DNA from: an uncultured Eubacteriales bacterium
GTDB taxonomy: Bacteria; Bacillota; Clostridia; Oscillospirales; Acutalibacteraceae
DNA length: 64,000 nt
Direction of reading: 5' to 3'
NCBI GenBank assembly: GCA_934488615.1
Contig: CAKSSJ010000002.1
Location: 39,560-103,559 of the forward strand
The notes under the pieces were generated by a model that was not told where the DNA came from, made no database searches, and saw only the letters and a program-made list of their open reading frames with translations. The position numbers and the translations under genes were made by a program. This document shows positions 7,000 through 16,820 of this stretch, piece after piece (within the stretch, counting starts at the first letter, position 1; every line of letters begins with the position of its first letter).

Positions 7000-7494
7000 T
7001 TAATCTTGATACGATTCAGACTTTTCTTTCCCGACCATTTTTTGTATCTCTTTTACTGCTCTTGAACGATACTTACCTATATAAAACAACGGCATAAAAT
7101 ATGTTAGCAGGAGCATTATCAACGGGATTGGGCGCATTATGGGTATAAATTCTTTTATAAAGCCTGTAGCAAATAAGAAAATCGAAAACGTCAAAACGAT
7201 CGCAAACACAAGGGTAATGACCTCTTCGCACATTCTTTCAAGGCAAAAATGCAATGTGATTTTCGTTTCTGTGCCCTGCTCCGAAAGAGCAATATGTATT
7301 TCGGGAACAAACGATTGACGTACTCCCCAACCGTATGGATTTTTATACGGAATGTAATAGCTTTTCTCTTTATCAAACTTGAAATTATAAGCCATGGTGT
7401 CCGTTTTTATATCATTCTTTTCAAAGATACCGATAATCTCCTCTTTCGGCAGGCCGACGGTAATACAATTCTTAAAGAAAGGATAGATGTTCAT
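7000..7494 (-). CDS. Membrane protein of unknown function
   Basis: A 164-residue protein. Residues 1-90 form a soluble domain whose central motif SYYIPYKNPYGWGVRQSFVPEI, together with TKITLHFCLE, suggests a beta-rich fold. Two strong membrane segments follow (about 93-113 ITLVFAIVLTFSIFLFATGF and about 119-140), then a basic tail. No family is recognised. It starts 15 bp after the adjacent HAD gene ends, so co-transcription is possible. A weak GATACGATT-rich region follows its end. Confidence 0.6.
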   Translation of the reverse strand: MNIYPFFKNCITVGLPKEEIIGIFEKNDIKTDTMAYNFKFDKEKSYYIPYKNPYGWGVRQSFVPEIHIALSEQGTETKITLHFCLERMCEEVITLVFAIVLTFSIFLFATGFIKEFIPIMRPIPLIMLLLTYFMPLFYIGKYRSRAVKEIQKMVGKEKSESYQD

Positions 7495-7509
7495 TTTTAT
7501 TCCCCATAG

Positions 7510-8175
7510 TTAAAATTCAAAATATTCCTTCACCTGTTCGTAATTTTCGGCATAGAAATCGACGATTTTCTTTATCTCGTCCCTGTCGTCCTCATTGGAA
7601 TAATCCTCAATGCCGATGACCTTATAGCCTGCCGATTTGGCGGTTTCGATTGCATAGAGAGCGTCCTCAAAAACATAGCCGACACCCTCGGCATGAATGG
7701 CATTTCTCACGTATTCAAATGCCGCAGGGTCATTCTTATGAATACCTATCTCGTGCATTGAAATAACATCCTCAAAATAGCCGAGTATGCCGTTGCGCTC
7801 AAGCGCCTTTTTTGCCATTCTGCTCTCAGTCGCAGTTGCAACGACCATTTTGACGCCGTTATCCTTGAACGACTGCAAAAAATCCTTTACTCCGTCCTTG
7901 ATAGGAGCAATGTTTGAATAGTAGAACCACAGAATCTCCTGCAAGCTTTCGAGCACTTCGTCAAAGCTCATATCGAGGTTGTATTCCTCAATCATGTAGC
8001 TTATTCCCGTTTTGTATCCCTGCTTGCGAAAAAGGTCGAATTCCCTCGGGATAATGCCTCTCATCATGAGGAAAGCGCCCGAGGCTGTGTCCCATATGTG
8101 CATGGAATCAAGCAGTGTGCCGTCCATGTCAAAAATCGCGTAATCAATGTTTTTCATATCTTTTATGTTTTGCAT
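7510..8175 (-). CDS. HAD-superfamily hydrolase, subfamily IA
   Basis: A 221-residue phosphatase or phosphomutase of the beta-phosphoglucomutase/phosphatase group. Motif I FDMDGTLLDS (about 14-23), motif II VVATATES (about 112-119), motif III lysine in KKALERNG, and motif IV YVFEDALYAIETAKSAG (about 168-184) are present. An alpha-helical cap follows motif I. The substrate is not predictable. ATGs at 8175 and 8157 are both possible; neither has a strong ribosome site. Confidence 0.8.
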   Translation of the reverse strand: MQNIKDMKNIDYAIFDMDGTLLDSMHIWDTASGAFLMMRGIIPREFDLFRKQGYKTGISYMIEEYNLDMSFDEVLESLQEILWFYYSNIAPIKDGVKDFLQSFKDNGVKMVVATATESRMAKKALERNGILGYFEDVISMHEIGIHKNDPAAFEYVRNAIHAEGVGYVFEDALYAIETAKSAGYKVIGIEDYSNEDDRDEIKKIVDFYAENYEQVKEYFEF

Positions 8176-8206
8176 ATAAATTATCCGATGCCTAAAATTA
8201 AATTTG

Positions 8207-8236
8207 CCTCCCCTTAAAAAATCAAGGAGAGGCTTA
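8207..8236. repeat. CCTCCCC-type hairpin, possible terminator
   Basis: GCCTCCCCTT-aaaaaatc-AAGGAGAGGC forms a long stem just past the secreted-protein gene. It belongs to the dispersed CCTCCCCTTG hairpin family, so it may act as that gene's terminator or simply be a repeat. Confidence 0.5.
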
Positions 8237-8247
8237 AATCGTTGATA

Positions 8248-8808
8248 TTAAAGTGAATCAAGCCACTTGAGAAGATCAATTATCGGCTTTATGATATCTG
8301 CATACTTCCAGCCCGAAAGCCATCTGATAAACTTCTGCATCGTAGTTGTCGGACGGTCGCCGTTCAGCTTTTCGAGAATGAGATTTCCCGTTGTTGTGAA
8401 CGAATACTCTGCACTGAGCTTACCGTCAGCCGTCTTAAACGAACCCTCTGCAACCGTAACCGTATACTCCGCCTCATGAGCCATACCCGCTTCATATGAA
8501 ACGGTTATTGTTGCGGTTTTACCGTTTATGTCGATTTTCTTTGCATTTGATGAATTGTATGTTTTATTCTGTCCGTCCGTGCCCTTTACATTGACGGAAA
8601 AGCCATCCGCGAGAACCAGCTCACTGTTTGACTTGACCGTAATTTTAAGATCGCTGACATATTTATCCTTAAAATTGCCCGATGCCGCAACCGCACTGCC
8701 TGACTTCAGACTGAATGTTCCCGTCTCGGCGAAGCCGATAACGGAGAAGCTGAAGATCATAGCAATCGCAAGAAGAACGGCTAAAAATTTGTTTGCTGTT
8801 TTTGTCAT
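8248..8808 (-). CDS. Small secreted protein with beta-rich domain and amphipathic tail
   Basis: A 186-residue exported protein. Residues 1-27 form a signal peptide (basic start, ANKFLAVLLAIAMIFSFSVIGFAE). Residues about 30-140 alternate strand-like segments (FSLKSGSAVAASGNFKDKYV .. YTVTVAEGSFKTADG), resembling a single Ig-like or adhesin-type beta domain. The end is an amphipathic, tryptophan-rich tail (RWLSGWKYADIIKPIIDLLK). A similar tail ends the large phosphoesterase at 52,575. The ATG at 8808 is preferred because GAGGTGATT lies just upstream; a GTG three codons earlier is the alternative. The ligand is unknown. Confidence 0.7.
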   Translation of the reverse strand: MTKTANKFLAVLLAIAMIFSFSVIGFAETGTFSLKSGSAVAASGNFKDKYVSDLKITVKSNSELVLADGFSVNVKGTDGQNKTYNSSNAKKIDINGKTATITVSYEAGMAHEAEYTVTVAEGSFKTADGKLSAEYSFTTTGNLILEKLNGDRPTTTMQKFIRWLSGWKYADIIKPIIDLLKWLDSL

Positions 8809-8881
8809 GATAATCACCTCAAATTTATTTTCTTTAAGCAGATTATAACATTAAAGCAACAAATAATCAATACTTCAATTT

Positions 8882-11272
8882 TTAATTTTTGATTAACTTT
8901 GCAAAGTTCGCCATAAGCTTTTTGGTTCCCGATTTTTCAAAGGCAATTTCCAAAAGCGTATCGTTGCCCATGCTCTTGGCAGAAAGAATAACGCCCTGTC
9001 CGAACACCTTGTGGGTGACGGTATCGCCGATCTTGTAGGTCTCCTTGCTTGCGGCGGCAGGCTGAGGCTTCTTCGCCGCAGTCTGAGCCGTGAAGCCGCG
9101 CTTGATAGGTCTGCCGCTTGTGAAATCCTCGCCGAAGTCCCTGTAGGGCTCGTCCTCGGCGCTTCTTCTGTATGAAGAATATGAGGTAACACCCGTCTTT
9201 TCCGTCAGATCATCGGGAATCTCACCGAGGAAGCGCGACGGCGCATTATGTGTCGTTGAGCCGAACATAAGGCGCGTTCTTGTATTCGTCAGATACAATT
9301 CCTGCTTTGCTCTCGTTATGCCGACATATGCAAGGCGGCGCTCCTCCTCCATATCGTCGGGATTGTAGATCGACTGATTTCCCGGGAAAACTCCGTCCTC
9401 CATGCCGATTATAAATACAACGGGGAATTCAAGTCCCTTCGCCGAGTGAAGAGTCATCATAACGACGGTATCTGAATCGGCATTGTAGTTGTCGATATCG
9501 GTCATGAGGGCAATTTCTTCAAGAAAGCCGTTGAGCGTAGGCTCGTCGCTCTCCTCCTCGTAACGCATGAGGTTCGCTTTAAGCTCGTTGAGGTTCTCTT
9601 TTCTGTCCTGCGCCGTGTCCTTATCAAGGTCAAGGAACTGATAATAGCCCGTCATGCTTAAGGTTTTTTCAAGCAGTTCATGAGGCTTCAATTCCTGTGC
9701 CGCCTCGATAAGCTCCTTGATCATAGCGCTGAACTGCAAAAGCTTCGACGATGCACGGCTAAGTGACGGGTAGGAATCCGCATTCGAGATGATCTCAAAC
9801 ATGCTGACACCGAGTCCTGCGGCGATTTCCGACGCATTGTTAAGCGTTGTATCGCCTATTCCCCTCTTGGGCTCGTTTATGATACGGCGAAGTCTGACGT
9901 TATCCGCCGTGTTGTTGATAAGTGTAAGATACGCAAGAGCGTCCTTGATTTCCTTACGCTCATAGAAGCGCAGACCGCCGATAATCCTGTACGGAATACC
10001 TGCACGGACGAACGCATTTTCAATCGTGCTCGACTGTGCGTTCATTCGATAGAGTACAGCATGGTCGGACATCTTCTTGCCTGCAGCAACGTCCTTCATT
10101 ATCGTGTCTGCAACAAAGCGTGCTTCCTCTCTCTCGTCATATGAGGTGTTGACGGTAATCTTGTTGCCCTTGCCGTTAGCCGTCCAAAGGTTTTTGCCCT
10201 TGCGCTGACTGTTGTTGGCAATGACGGCGTTTGCCGCGTCAAGGATAGTCTGAGTTGAGCGGTAGTTCTGCTCAAGTCTAATCGTCTTTGCGTCGGGATA
10301 GCGCTCCTCGAAGCTCAGAATATTCTGAATTGTAGCTCCGCGGAACTTATAGATACTCTGGTCGTCATCGCCGACAACGCAGATATTTCTGTACTTCTCG
10401 GCGAGCAGGCTTGTCAGCACATACTGCGCATGGTTGGTGTCCTGATACTCGTCAACCAATATGTATTTGAATTTATTCTGATAGTAATTTCTGACTTCTT
10501 CGTTCTTCTGCAAGAGCTCGACGGTTCTGAAAATCATATCGTCAAAGTCCATTGCATCGGCATTTTTAAGAAGCTTCTGATAGCACTTGTACGCTTCGCC
10601 TATCGCCTTTAAGCGAACATCTCCGCCCGCCTGAGCAATGTACTCATCGGGCGTTATAAGCTGATCCTTGGCACGGCTGACCTCTTTAAGAATGGTCTTG
10701 TGCGAAAGCATTTTATCATTGATATCGAGAAGTCTCTGCGCCTCCTTCATAACACGCTTTGAATCGTCCGTGTCATAGATCGTGAAGCGGTTCGTATAGC
10801 CGATAAGATCGCCGTAGCGTCTCAATATCCTTGCACAGCAGGAGTGGAACGTGCTCGCCCAGATATCGTTTGCGGCGTCGCCGAGCTTGGCGGCAAGTCT
10901 GCTCTTGAGCTCCGAAGCCGCTTTGTTGGTGAACGTAATGGCAAGTATCTCCCACGGAGCCGGAGCATTGACTGTCAAGAGATCATATACCTCGAACAGA
11001 TCCGTTGTCGGGTCGTTAAGGTACTGCCTCATGATAGCGATATCGTTTTCGGTCGGTTCAAACTCGGAATAGTCTGAATTGTAAGCATTGCCGTATTTAA
11101 TAAGATTAGCGATTCTGTTTACCAAAACCGTTGTTTTTCCGCTGCCCGCACCTGCAAGAAGCAGCAAGGGGCCATTTACTGCATAGATAGCCTCTTGCTG
11201 CCTGTCATTCATTCTTTCAAAATCTTTTGCAATTATACGGCGGCGAAGTTCTAAAAATTCGTCTTTAAGCAT
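8882..11272 (-). CDS. pcrA: ATP-dependent DNA helicase, UvrD/PcrA family
   Basis: A 796-residue superfamily 1A 3'-5' helicase acting in repair and removal of proteins from DNA. It shows Walker A AGAGSGKTT (40-48), motif Ia AITFTNKAASELK, motif II LVDEYQDTN (282-290), motif III GDDDQSIYKFRGA (311-323), motif IV EQNYRST, motif V VMMTLHSAKGLEFPVVF and motif VI RRLAYVGITRAK. A roughly 40-residue insert follows Walker A, as in several Clostridia. The C-terminus ends in the PcrA/UvrD-type Tudor-like domain (YKIGDTVTHKVFGQGVI). It lies 13 bp after pfkA, so the two are probably in one transcript. Confidence 0.92.
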   Translation of the reverse strand: MLKDEFLELRRRIIAKDFERMNDRQQEAIYAVNGPLLLLAGAGSGKTTVLVNRIANLIKYGNAYNSDYSEFEPTENDIAIMRQYLNDPTTDLFEVYDLLTVNAPAPWEILAITFTNKAASELKSRLAAKLGDAANDIWASTFHSCCARILRRYGDLIGYTNRFTIYDTDDSKRVMKEAQRLLDINDKMLSHKTILKEVSRAKDQLITPDEYIAQAGGDVRLKAIGEAYKCYQKLLKNADAMDFDDMIFRTVELLQKNEEVRNYYQNKFKYILVDEYQDTNHAQYVLTSLLAEKYRNICVVGDDDQSIYKFRGATIQNILSFEERYPDAKTIRLEQNYRSTQTILDAANAVIANNSQRKGKNLWTANGKGNKITVNTSYDEREEARFVADTIMKDVAAGKKMSDHAVLYRMNAQSSTIENAFVRAGIPYRIIGGLRFYERKEIKDALAYLTLINNTADNVRLRRIINEPKRGIGDTTLNNASEIAAGLGVSMFEIISNADSYPSLSRASSKLLQFSAMIKELIEAAQELKPHELLEKTLSMTGYYQFLDLDKDTAQDRKENLNELKANLMRYEEESDEPTLNGFLEEIALMTDIDNYNADSDTVVMMTLHSAKGLEFPVVFIIGMEDGVFPGNQSIYNPDDMEEERRLAYVGITRAKQELYLTNTRTRLMFGSTTHNAPSRFLGEIPDDLTEKTGVTSYSSYRRSAEDEPYRDFGEDFTSGRPIKRGFTAQTAAKKPQPAAASKETYKIGDTVTHKVFGQGVILSAKSMGNDTLLEIAFEKSGTKKLMANFAKLIKN

Positions 11273-11285
11273 AATTTGATTTCCT

Positions 11286-12263
11286 TTAGATTGAAATTAT
11301 GTTTGCCATCTTGTAAAGATCCATGTCAATATGCTTCTTCATGTTGAGAGCCTCGAAAATATCGTAATCAACGATCTGATCCTTCTGCATTGCAACAACA
11401 CGGTTGCCGATGCCGTCCATAAGAAGCTCAACTGCTCTGTAGCCCATCTGGCTTGCAACAACGCGGTCTCTTACTGTCGGTGAGCCGCCGCGCTGAACGT
11501 GAGCGAGAACCATTGCTCTTGACTCAACGCCCGTCTCCTCCTCGATTGCCTTTGCAAGCTCGTCAACGGTGATGTTTCCGTCAGCCGTTACGCCCTCGGC
11601 AACGATAACAAGGAAGTGCTTCTTACCTGTTTTCTGAGTACGGCGGATTCTGTCGAATACGTCTCTCTTAAGGTCAAACTCAACCTCGGGGATAAGGATA
11701 GCCGTTGCGCCGACTGCGATACCTGCGTTAAGAGCAAGATAGCCTGCACGTCTGCCCATAACCTCAATAACAGAACAGCGATCATGAGAAGCCGATGTGT
11801 CACGGATTCTGTCAACCATTTCCATAATCGTGTTAAGGCATGTGTCATAGCCTATTGTATAATCGCAGCAAGCGATATCGTTGTCGATAGTGCCCGGAAT
11901 ACCTACACATGGAATTCCGCGCTCGGAAAGGTCTCTTGCGCCTCTGAACGAGCCGTCGCCGCCGATAACAACGATGCCCTCAATGCCGTATGCATGGCAG
12001 ATCTCGATAGCCTTCTGCATACCCTCCTCAGTTGCAAATTCCTTGCTTCTTGCGGAATGGAGCATCGTGCCGCCTCTGTGGATAATATCGCAAACTGTGC
12101 GAATCTCCATCGGGATGAGAGAGCCCTCCATAAGGCCCTTATAGCCGCGGTCAATACCGTAAACCTTGATGTGATTCTCGCATGCTGTACGAACAACTGC
12201 ACGAACGGCAGCGTTCATTCCCGGGGCGTCTCCGCCGCTTGTCAAAACTCCGATTGTCTTCAT
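11286..12263 (-). CDS. pfkA: ATP-dependent 6-phosphofructokinase
   Basis: A 325-residue enzyme that phosphorylates fructose-6-phosphate to fructose-1,6-bisphosphate, the committed step of glycolysis. Present are the ATP site TSGGDAPGMNAAVRA (8-22), GGDGS (101-105; Gly after Asp is the ATP-type rather than PPi-type residue), catalytic PGTIDNDI (123-130) and VMGRRAGYLAL. Length and motifs match the allosteric bacterial PfkA. The AGGAGG ribosome site is strong. The position after dnaE in the murB-rapZ-whiA-dnaE-pfkA order is typical of Clostridia. Confidence 0.96.
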   Translation of the reverse strand: MKTIGVLTSGGDAPGMNAAVRAVVRTACENHIKVYGIDRGYKGLMEGSLIPMEIRTVCDIIHRGGTMLHSARSKEFATEEGMQKAIEICHAYGIEGIVVIGGDGSFRGARDLSERGIPCVGIPGTIDNDIACCDYTIGYDTCLNTIMEMVDRIRDTSASHDRCSVIEVMGRRAGYLALNAGIAVGATAILIPEVEFDLKRDVFDRIRRTQKTGKKHFLVIVAEGVTADGNITVDELAKAIEEETGVESRAMVLAHVQRGGSPTVRDRVVASQMGYRAVELLMDGIGNRVVAMQKDQIVDYDIFEALNMKKHIDMDLYKMANIISI

Positions 12264-12349
12264 TATAACTTCCTCCTAAGGATTCACTAAAAAATTCTAT
12301 ATGATGATACACCTAATTAAAAAAAATGTCAAATAAAACAGAAAAATAT

Positions 12350-15300
12350 TTACTGAAAAACTACATTTTCTTCGCCGAGAACACGTTTAAGCTCGTTTAT
12401 CAGCGGTTCGTTGACGTCAACACTGCGCTCATACGGCTGATGAACATATTTTCCCGTGTCAGCAAAATAATAGTACAGCGGAACTCTGCCGTCAAAAATC
12501 GCAAGAAGCTTTTCCGCCTGAGCCTGCTCGGGAGTACCCTCCGTCGGGAATTTTAGAAACAGTCCGCTTCGCCTTTTCTTAGCGGGAGCGGCAGACTGTG
12601 TCGGGCTTTGTCCGCCCTTTTTCGCATAATAATCCTTCGCCGTCTCAGCAGTGTAAATATGCTCGCAGATCAGCTTTGACGGCTCCTCATCGCGGACATC
12701 GAGCCGTCCGTAAAATACGAGCACCCTACCCTCCTCAAGCATCATTGCGTTTTCCATCAAAATCTTCGGGAATACGATAACCTCAATTGAGCCCGAGGTG
12801 TCCTCAACGTTGACGAACGCCATCGTCGTGTCGCTCTTTGTGATTTTTTTCTTCACATCGGTTATTATGCCCATTATCTTGGTTCTTTCTCCGTCCTTAT
12901 GCGAAGAATGTATATTTTCGCCGCTGTTTGCAAGCTCGGCTATTCTCACGCAGCCCATTGAAGCCGCAAGCTCGGCATGAGCCGCCATGGGATGACCCGA
13001 GAGATACAAGCCCGTTGTCGATTTTTCCATTGCAAGAAGCTCGCTTTGCGGAAATTCGTCGAAGAATTTTAATGCCGACTCAGAATGAGACTCGCCGCCC
13101 ACGGAATCAAACAGACCTATCTGACCCTCAACGTTCCTGCGTTTCTTTGAGTCAAGCTCGTCAATTATCTCGTTCATTGCCATGAGCATCTGACGGCGGT
13201 TTGCGCCCAAACCGTCGAGTGCGCCGCATTTTATGAGACTTTCGACCGCTCTTTTATTAAAATCAGCACCGTGCATTCTCGAGCAGAAATTATAAAACGA
13301 GGTGAACTTGCCTGCATTTCTCTCCGAAATGATATTCTTAATAAAGCTTCTGCCGAGATTTTTTATTGCTAACATTCCGAAGCGGATATTTCCGTCAGAA
13401 ACGGTGAAATTGTCATAGCTCTCATTGACGTTCGGCGGCAGGATCTTAATACCTATCCTGTTACATTCATCAGTATATTCCGTTACCTTGTCCGTATTGT
13501 CAAGAACGCTTGAAAGAAGCGCCGCCATGAATTCGCACGGGTAATGGCATTTGAGATATGCAGTCTGATATGCGACGTAGGCATATGCCGTTGCATGAGA
13601 CTTATTGAACGCATACGAGGCAAACGATGACATATCGTCAAATATATCGTTGGCAACCTCGGCAGGTATTCCCCTTTTCACACAGCCGTCACATTCAACC
13701 GTTCCGTCCTCACGCACCATACCGTAAATGAAGTTTTTGCGTTCCTTTTCCATGACGTCGTGCTTTTTCTTGGACATCGCACGGCGGACAATATCGGCTC
13801 TGCCGTAGGAATATCCCGCAAGCGAACGGAATATCTGCATGACCTGCTCCTGATAAATCATACAGCCGTAGGTAACTTCAAGAATATCACGGAGCTTTTC
13901 GGTCTTGTAAACCGTCTTTTCGGGGTGATGCCTGTTTTCGATGTAAGTGTTTATCGAATCCATCGGACCGGGGCGGTAAAGCGAGATAACAGCTATCAGA
14001 TCCTCAATATCGACGGGCTTCAGTCCGACAAGCACACTTTTCATGCCTGCCGATTCAAACTGGAATACGCCCTCGGTCTGACCCGAAGCCATCATCTCAT
14101 AGGTCGCCTTGTCGGTTATGTCAATTTTGTTTATATCAAAGCTCTTGTCTTTTAATTTTATCATCTTGACCGCATCGTTTATAACGGTCAGCGTCCTCAG
14201 CCCGAGGAAATCCATCTTGAGAAGTCCCAGCTCCTCAAGCGTCGTCATCGTGTACTGAGTGACAGGCGAATTATCGTTGAGCGCAAGCGGAACGTAGCTT
14301 GCCACGGGGTCTCTCGTTATAACAACACCTGCCGCATGGGTCGAGGTGTGTCTCGGCATACCCTCAACCTTCATTGAGGTGTCAATAAGGTTCTTTATCT
14401 CGTCACTGCTTTCATAAAGCGAACGGAATTCGGGCGATTTTTTAAGCGCATTTTGAATCGTTATATTCAGCTCTCTTGGCACCTGCTTTGAAACGTTATC
14501 GACAACATTATAAGGAATTCCCATCGCCCTGCCGACGTCACGGATAGCCGCTCTCGCCGCAAGCGTTCCGAAGGTTACGATCTGCGCAACATGGTCTGCA
14601 CCGTACTTTTCGATAACGTAGTCAATTACCTCTCCCCTGCGCTCGTAGCAGAAATCAACGTCAAAGTCGGGCATGCTGACACGCTCGGGGTTGAGAAAAC
14701 GCTCAAAGAGAAGATTATATTTCATCGGGTCTATTCCTGTTATACCTATACAATAGGCGGCAATACTGCCTGCTCCCGAGCCTCTGCCCGGACCGACGGG
14801 AATGCCCTTGGATTTTGCATATCTAATAAAGTCATGGACTATCAGGAAATAATCGACATAGCCCATTTTATTTATAACGTCAAGCTCATAGTCGAGCCTG
14901 TCGAAATATTCCTTCGGCGGATTTTCGCCGTAGTTTCTGTACATTCCGGCGTAGCACTGCTCCTTGAACCATTCAAAATGATCCCTGCCGTCGGGCACCT
15001 CAAAATGAGGAAGCTTCGTGTTGCCGAATTCAAAGTCATAACTGCACTGCTCGGCGATAATCTGCGTGTTTTCTATCGCCTCGGGAACATGGGAGAAAAG
15101 CTCGTACATTTCCTCCTCGCTCTTTAAATAGAACTCGTCGCTGTCAAATTCAAGCCCGTTGCCCTGACCAAGTGTAGTATTGGTCGCAATGCAGATGAGC
15201 ACCTGCTGAATCTTGCTGTCCTCCTTGCGGACATAGTGCGTATCGTTCGTCGCAACGAGCGGAATTCCCGTTTCCTTTGAAAGTCTTATGAGCATCGGTT

Positions 15301-15859
15301 CGATCTGCTTCTGCTCGCGGATTCCGTGATTTTGAAGCTCAAGATAGAAATTGCCCTGACCGAAAACATTATTATACCAAAGAGCCTTTTCCTTTGCCCT
15401 CTCGTAATCGTCAGCCATCAGCGCCCTCGGGATTTCTCCCGCAAGGCATGCCGAAAGAGCGATTATACCCTCGTGGTACTGTTCCAAAAGCTCACGGTCG
15501 ATTCTCGGCTTTGTGTAAAAGCCCTCAGTCCATGCCTTTGAAACCATTGAAATAAGATTCTGATAGCCCGTTGCGTTCTTGCAAAGAAGAACGAGGTGGT
15601 ATCTCTCATTGTCAAGAGCGTGAACCTTATCCTTGCGTCCTCGCGAAGCAAGGTAACATTCGCAGCCGATAATCGGCTTGATTCCTCTCGCCTTCGCCTT
15701 TTTATAAAAATCCACAGCGCCGTACATAACGCCGTGGTCGGTAATAGCCATGGAATCCATGCCCAGCTCAACCGCACGGTCAAGCAGGTCGTCAAGACGG
15801 CATGCTCCGTCAAGTAAGCTGTATTCCGTATGTAAATGAAGATGTGTAAAACTCAACAC
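12350..15859 (-). CDS. dnaE: DNA polymerase III subunit alpha
   Basis: A 1,169-residue replicative polymerase of the DnaE type. An N-terminal PHP domain (FTHLHLHTEYSLLDGA) is followed by the catalytic core with MPDFDVDFCYERR (about residue 400) and PGRGSGAGSIAAY. The C-terminal OB-fold region contains the IMGIITDVKKK segment. In Firmicutes DnaE usually extends primers before handing over to PolC. The start is GTG at 15859 with GGAGGCGG upstream; a TTG one codon later is possible. It lies 52 bp after whiA. Confidence 0.96.
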   Translation of the reverse strand: MLSFTHLHLHTEYSLLDGACRLDDLLDRAVELGMDSMAITDHGVMYGAVDFYKKAKARGIKPIIGCECYLASRGRKDKVHALDNERYHLVLLCKNATGYQNLISMVSKAWTEGFYTKPRIDRELLEQYHEGIIALSACLAGEIPRALMADDYERAKEKALWYNNVFGQGNFYLELQNHGIREQKQIEPMLIRLSKETGIPLVATNDTHYVRKEDSKIQQVLICIATNTTLGQGNGLEFDSDEFYLKSEEEMYELFSHVPEAIENTQIIAEQCSYDFEFGNTKLPHFEVPDGRDHFEWFKEQCYAGMYRNYGENPPKEYFDRLDYELDVINKMGYVDYFLIVHDFIRYAKSKGIPVGPGRGSGAGSIAAYCIGITGIDPMKYNLLFERFLNPERVSMPDFDVDFCYERRGEVIDYVIEKYGADHVAQIVTFGTLAARAAIRDVGRAMGIPYNVVDNVSKQVPRELNITIQNALKKSPEFRSLYESSDEIKNLIDTSMKVEGMPRHTSTHAAGVVITRDPVASYVPLALNDNSPVTQYTMTTLEELGLLKMDFLGLRTLTVINDAVKMIKLKDKSFDINKIDITDKATYEMMASGQTEGVFQFESAGMKSVLVGLKPVDIEDLIAVISLYRPGPMDSINTYIENRHHPEKTVYKTEKLRDILEVTYGCMIYQEQVMQIFRSLAGYSYGRADIVRRAMSKKKHDVMEKERKNFIYGMVREDGTVECDGCVKRGIPAEVANDIFDDMSSFASYAFNKSHATAYAYVAYQTAYLKCHYPCEFMAALLSSVLDNTDKVTEYTDECNRIGIKILPPNVNESYDNFTVSDGNIRFGMLAIKNLGRSFIKNIISERNAGKFTSFYNFCSRMHGADFNKRAVESLIKCGALDGLGANRRQMLMAMNEIIDELDSKKRRNVEGQIGLFDSVGGESHSESALKFFDEFPQSELLAMEKSTTGLYLSGHPMAAHAELAASMGCVRIAELANSGENIHSSHKDGERTKIMGIITDVKKKITKSDTTMAFVNVEDTSGSIEVIVFPKILMENAMMLEEGRVLVFYGRLDVRDEEPSKLICEHIYTAETAKDYYAKKGGQSPTQSAAPAKKRRSGLFLKFPTEGTPEQAQAEKLLAIFDGRVPLYYYFADTGKYVHQPYERSVDVNEPLINELKRVLGEENVVFQ

Positions 15860-15911
15860 GCCGCCTCCTTTATTAGCTGTTAAATTACAGCAAAATTTAT
15901 ATATTTAATCC

Positions 15912-16805
15912 CTACCTGTACTTATCCGCAATTTCCATTATTTTCATGAGCCTGTGATTAACTCCCGAGCGCGAGATAGGCACCGTGAGATTCTCACCGA
16001 GCTGTTTTAGAGACATATCGGGGTTTTCTCTGCGTAAAACCGCGACCTCTTTAAGCTCGTCCGAAAGCGAGTCAAGCCCCTGCTTTTTCTCGATGATCTC
16101 TATCGCTTCAACCTGCGCCAGTCCTGCCTCGATCGAGCGGCTCATGTTGGCAGATTCAAAATTCATCTGCCTGTTTATCTTATTTCTGACATCCTTCTGA
16201 ATTTTTATTCCCATAAGCTCAAGGCTTGAGTTGATCGCACCCATAAGCGTCAGCAGATCCTCTATGCTCTCGCTTTCCTTGAGGTAAATAACATGCGAAT
16301 ACTTTCTGATGATATGCTTCGCTTTAAGTCCGAAATCTGTGAGGATTTTCAGAAGATCCAGGCTGAGATTGTGGTAAGGCACAACAAATTCAAGGTGATA
16401 TCCCTTATCGGGATTGCCTATTGAACCGCAGGAAAGAAAAGCTCCTCTCAGAAATGCGCCGTAGCATTCATCGTCCTCCAAAACGCCCCTGTTCACCCTG
16501 AGCGAAACGGAATTCACGGAATGGTCAAAGTATTCTATAATGCGCTTTCTGCCCTCCGCTGTCGGCACCTTGAGTGTGTATTTTCCGCTTTTAAGCTGAC
16601 CGACGGTAGTTTCGACACCCGAGGTTTCCGCAATTGCTTTTTCAAAGGCAGACATAACCTCGGCATAGTCAGTAGCACACGATACCGACCTTGAAGTAAA
16701 GCTCTTGCCGTAAAGCAAAAAGCCGTACGCAAAGGCTCGTTTACAGCAATCTGACGTAAACTCAAGCTCCGATAATTCATTTTTCACTCCTGCAGTGAAT
16801 GACAT
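15912..16805 (-). CDS. whiA: WhiA-type DNA-binding protein
   Basis: A 297-residue protein of the WhiA family: an N-terminal LAGLIDADG-homing-endonuclease-like fold without nuclease activity and a C-terminal helix-turn-helix (MSLKQLGENLTVPISRSGVNHRLMKIMEIA, about 265-295). In Bacillus, WhiA affects cell division; in Streptomyces it controls sporulation genes. It follows rapZ by 15 bp. The usual yvcK gene between them is absent here. Confidence 0.92.
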   Translation of the reverse strand: MSFTAGVKNELSELEFTSDCCKRAFAYGFLLYGKSFTSRSVSCATDYAEVMSAFEKAIAETSGVETTVGQLKSGKYTLKVPTAEGRKRIIEYFDHSVNSVSLRVNRGVLEDDECYGAFLRGAFLSCGSIGNPDKGYHLEFVVPYHNLSLDLLKILTDFGLKAKHIIRKYSHVIYLKESESIEDLLTLMGAINSSLELMGIKIQKDVRNKINRQMNFESANMSRSIEAGLAQVEAIEIIEKKQGLDSLSDELKEVAVLRRENPDMSLKQLGENLTVPISRSGVNHRLMKIMEIADKYR

Positions 16806-16820
16806 CTGTTTATACCCCTG

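Noticed and set aside
14591..15127. Long plus-strand frames antisense to dnaE (also 13,760-14,155)
   Set aside because: They follow the codon pattern of dnaE in reverse and have no ribosome sites or family resemblance.
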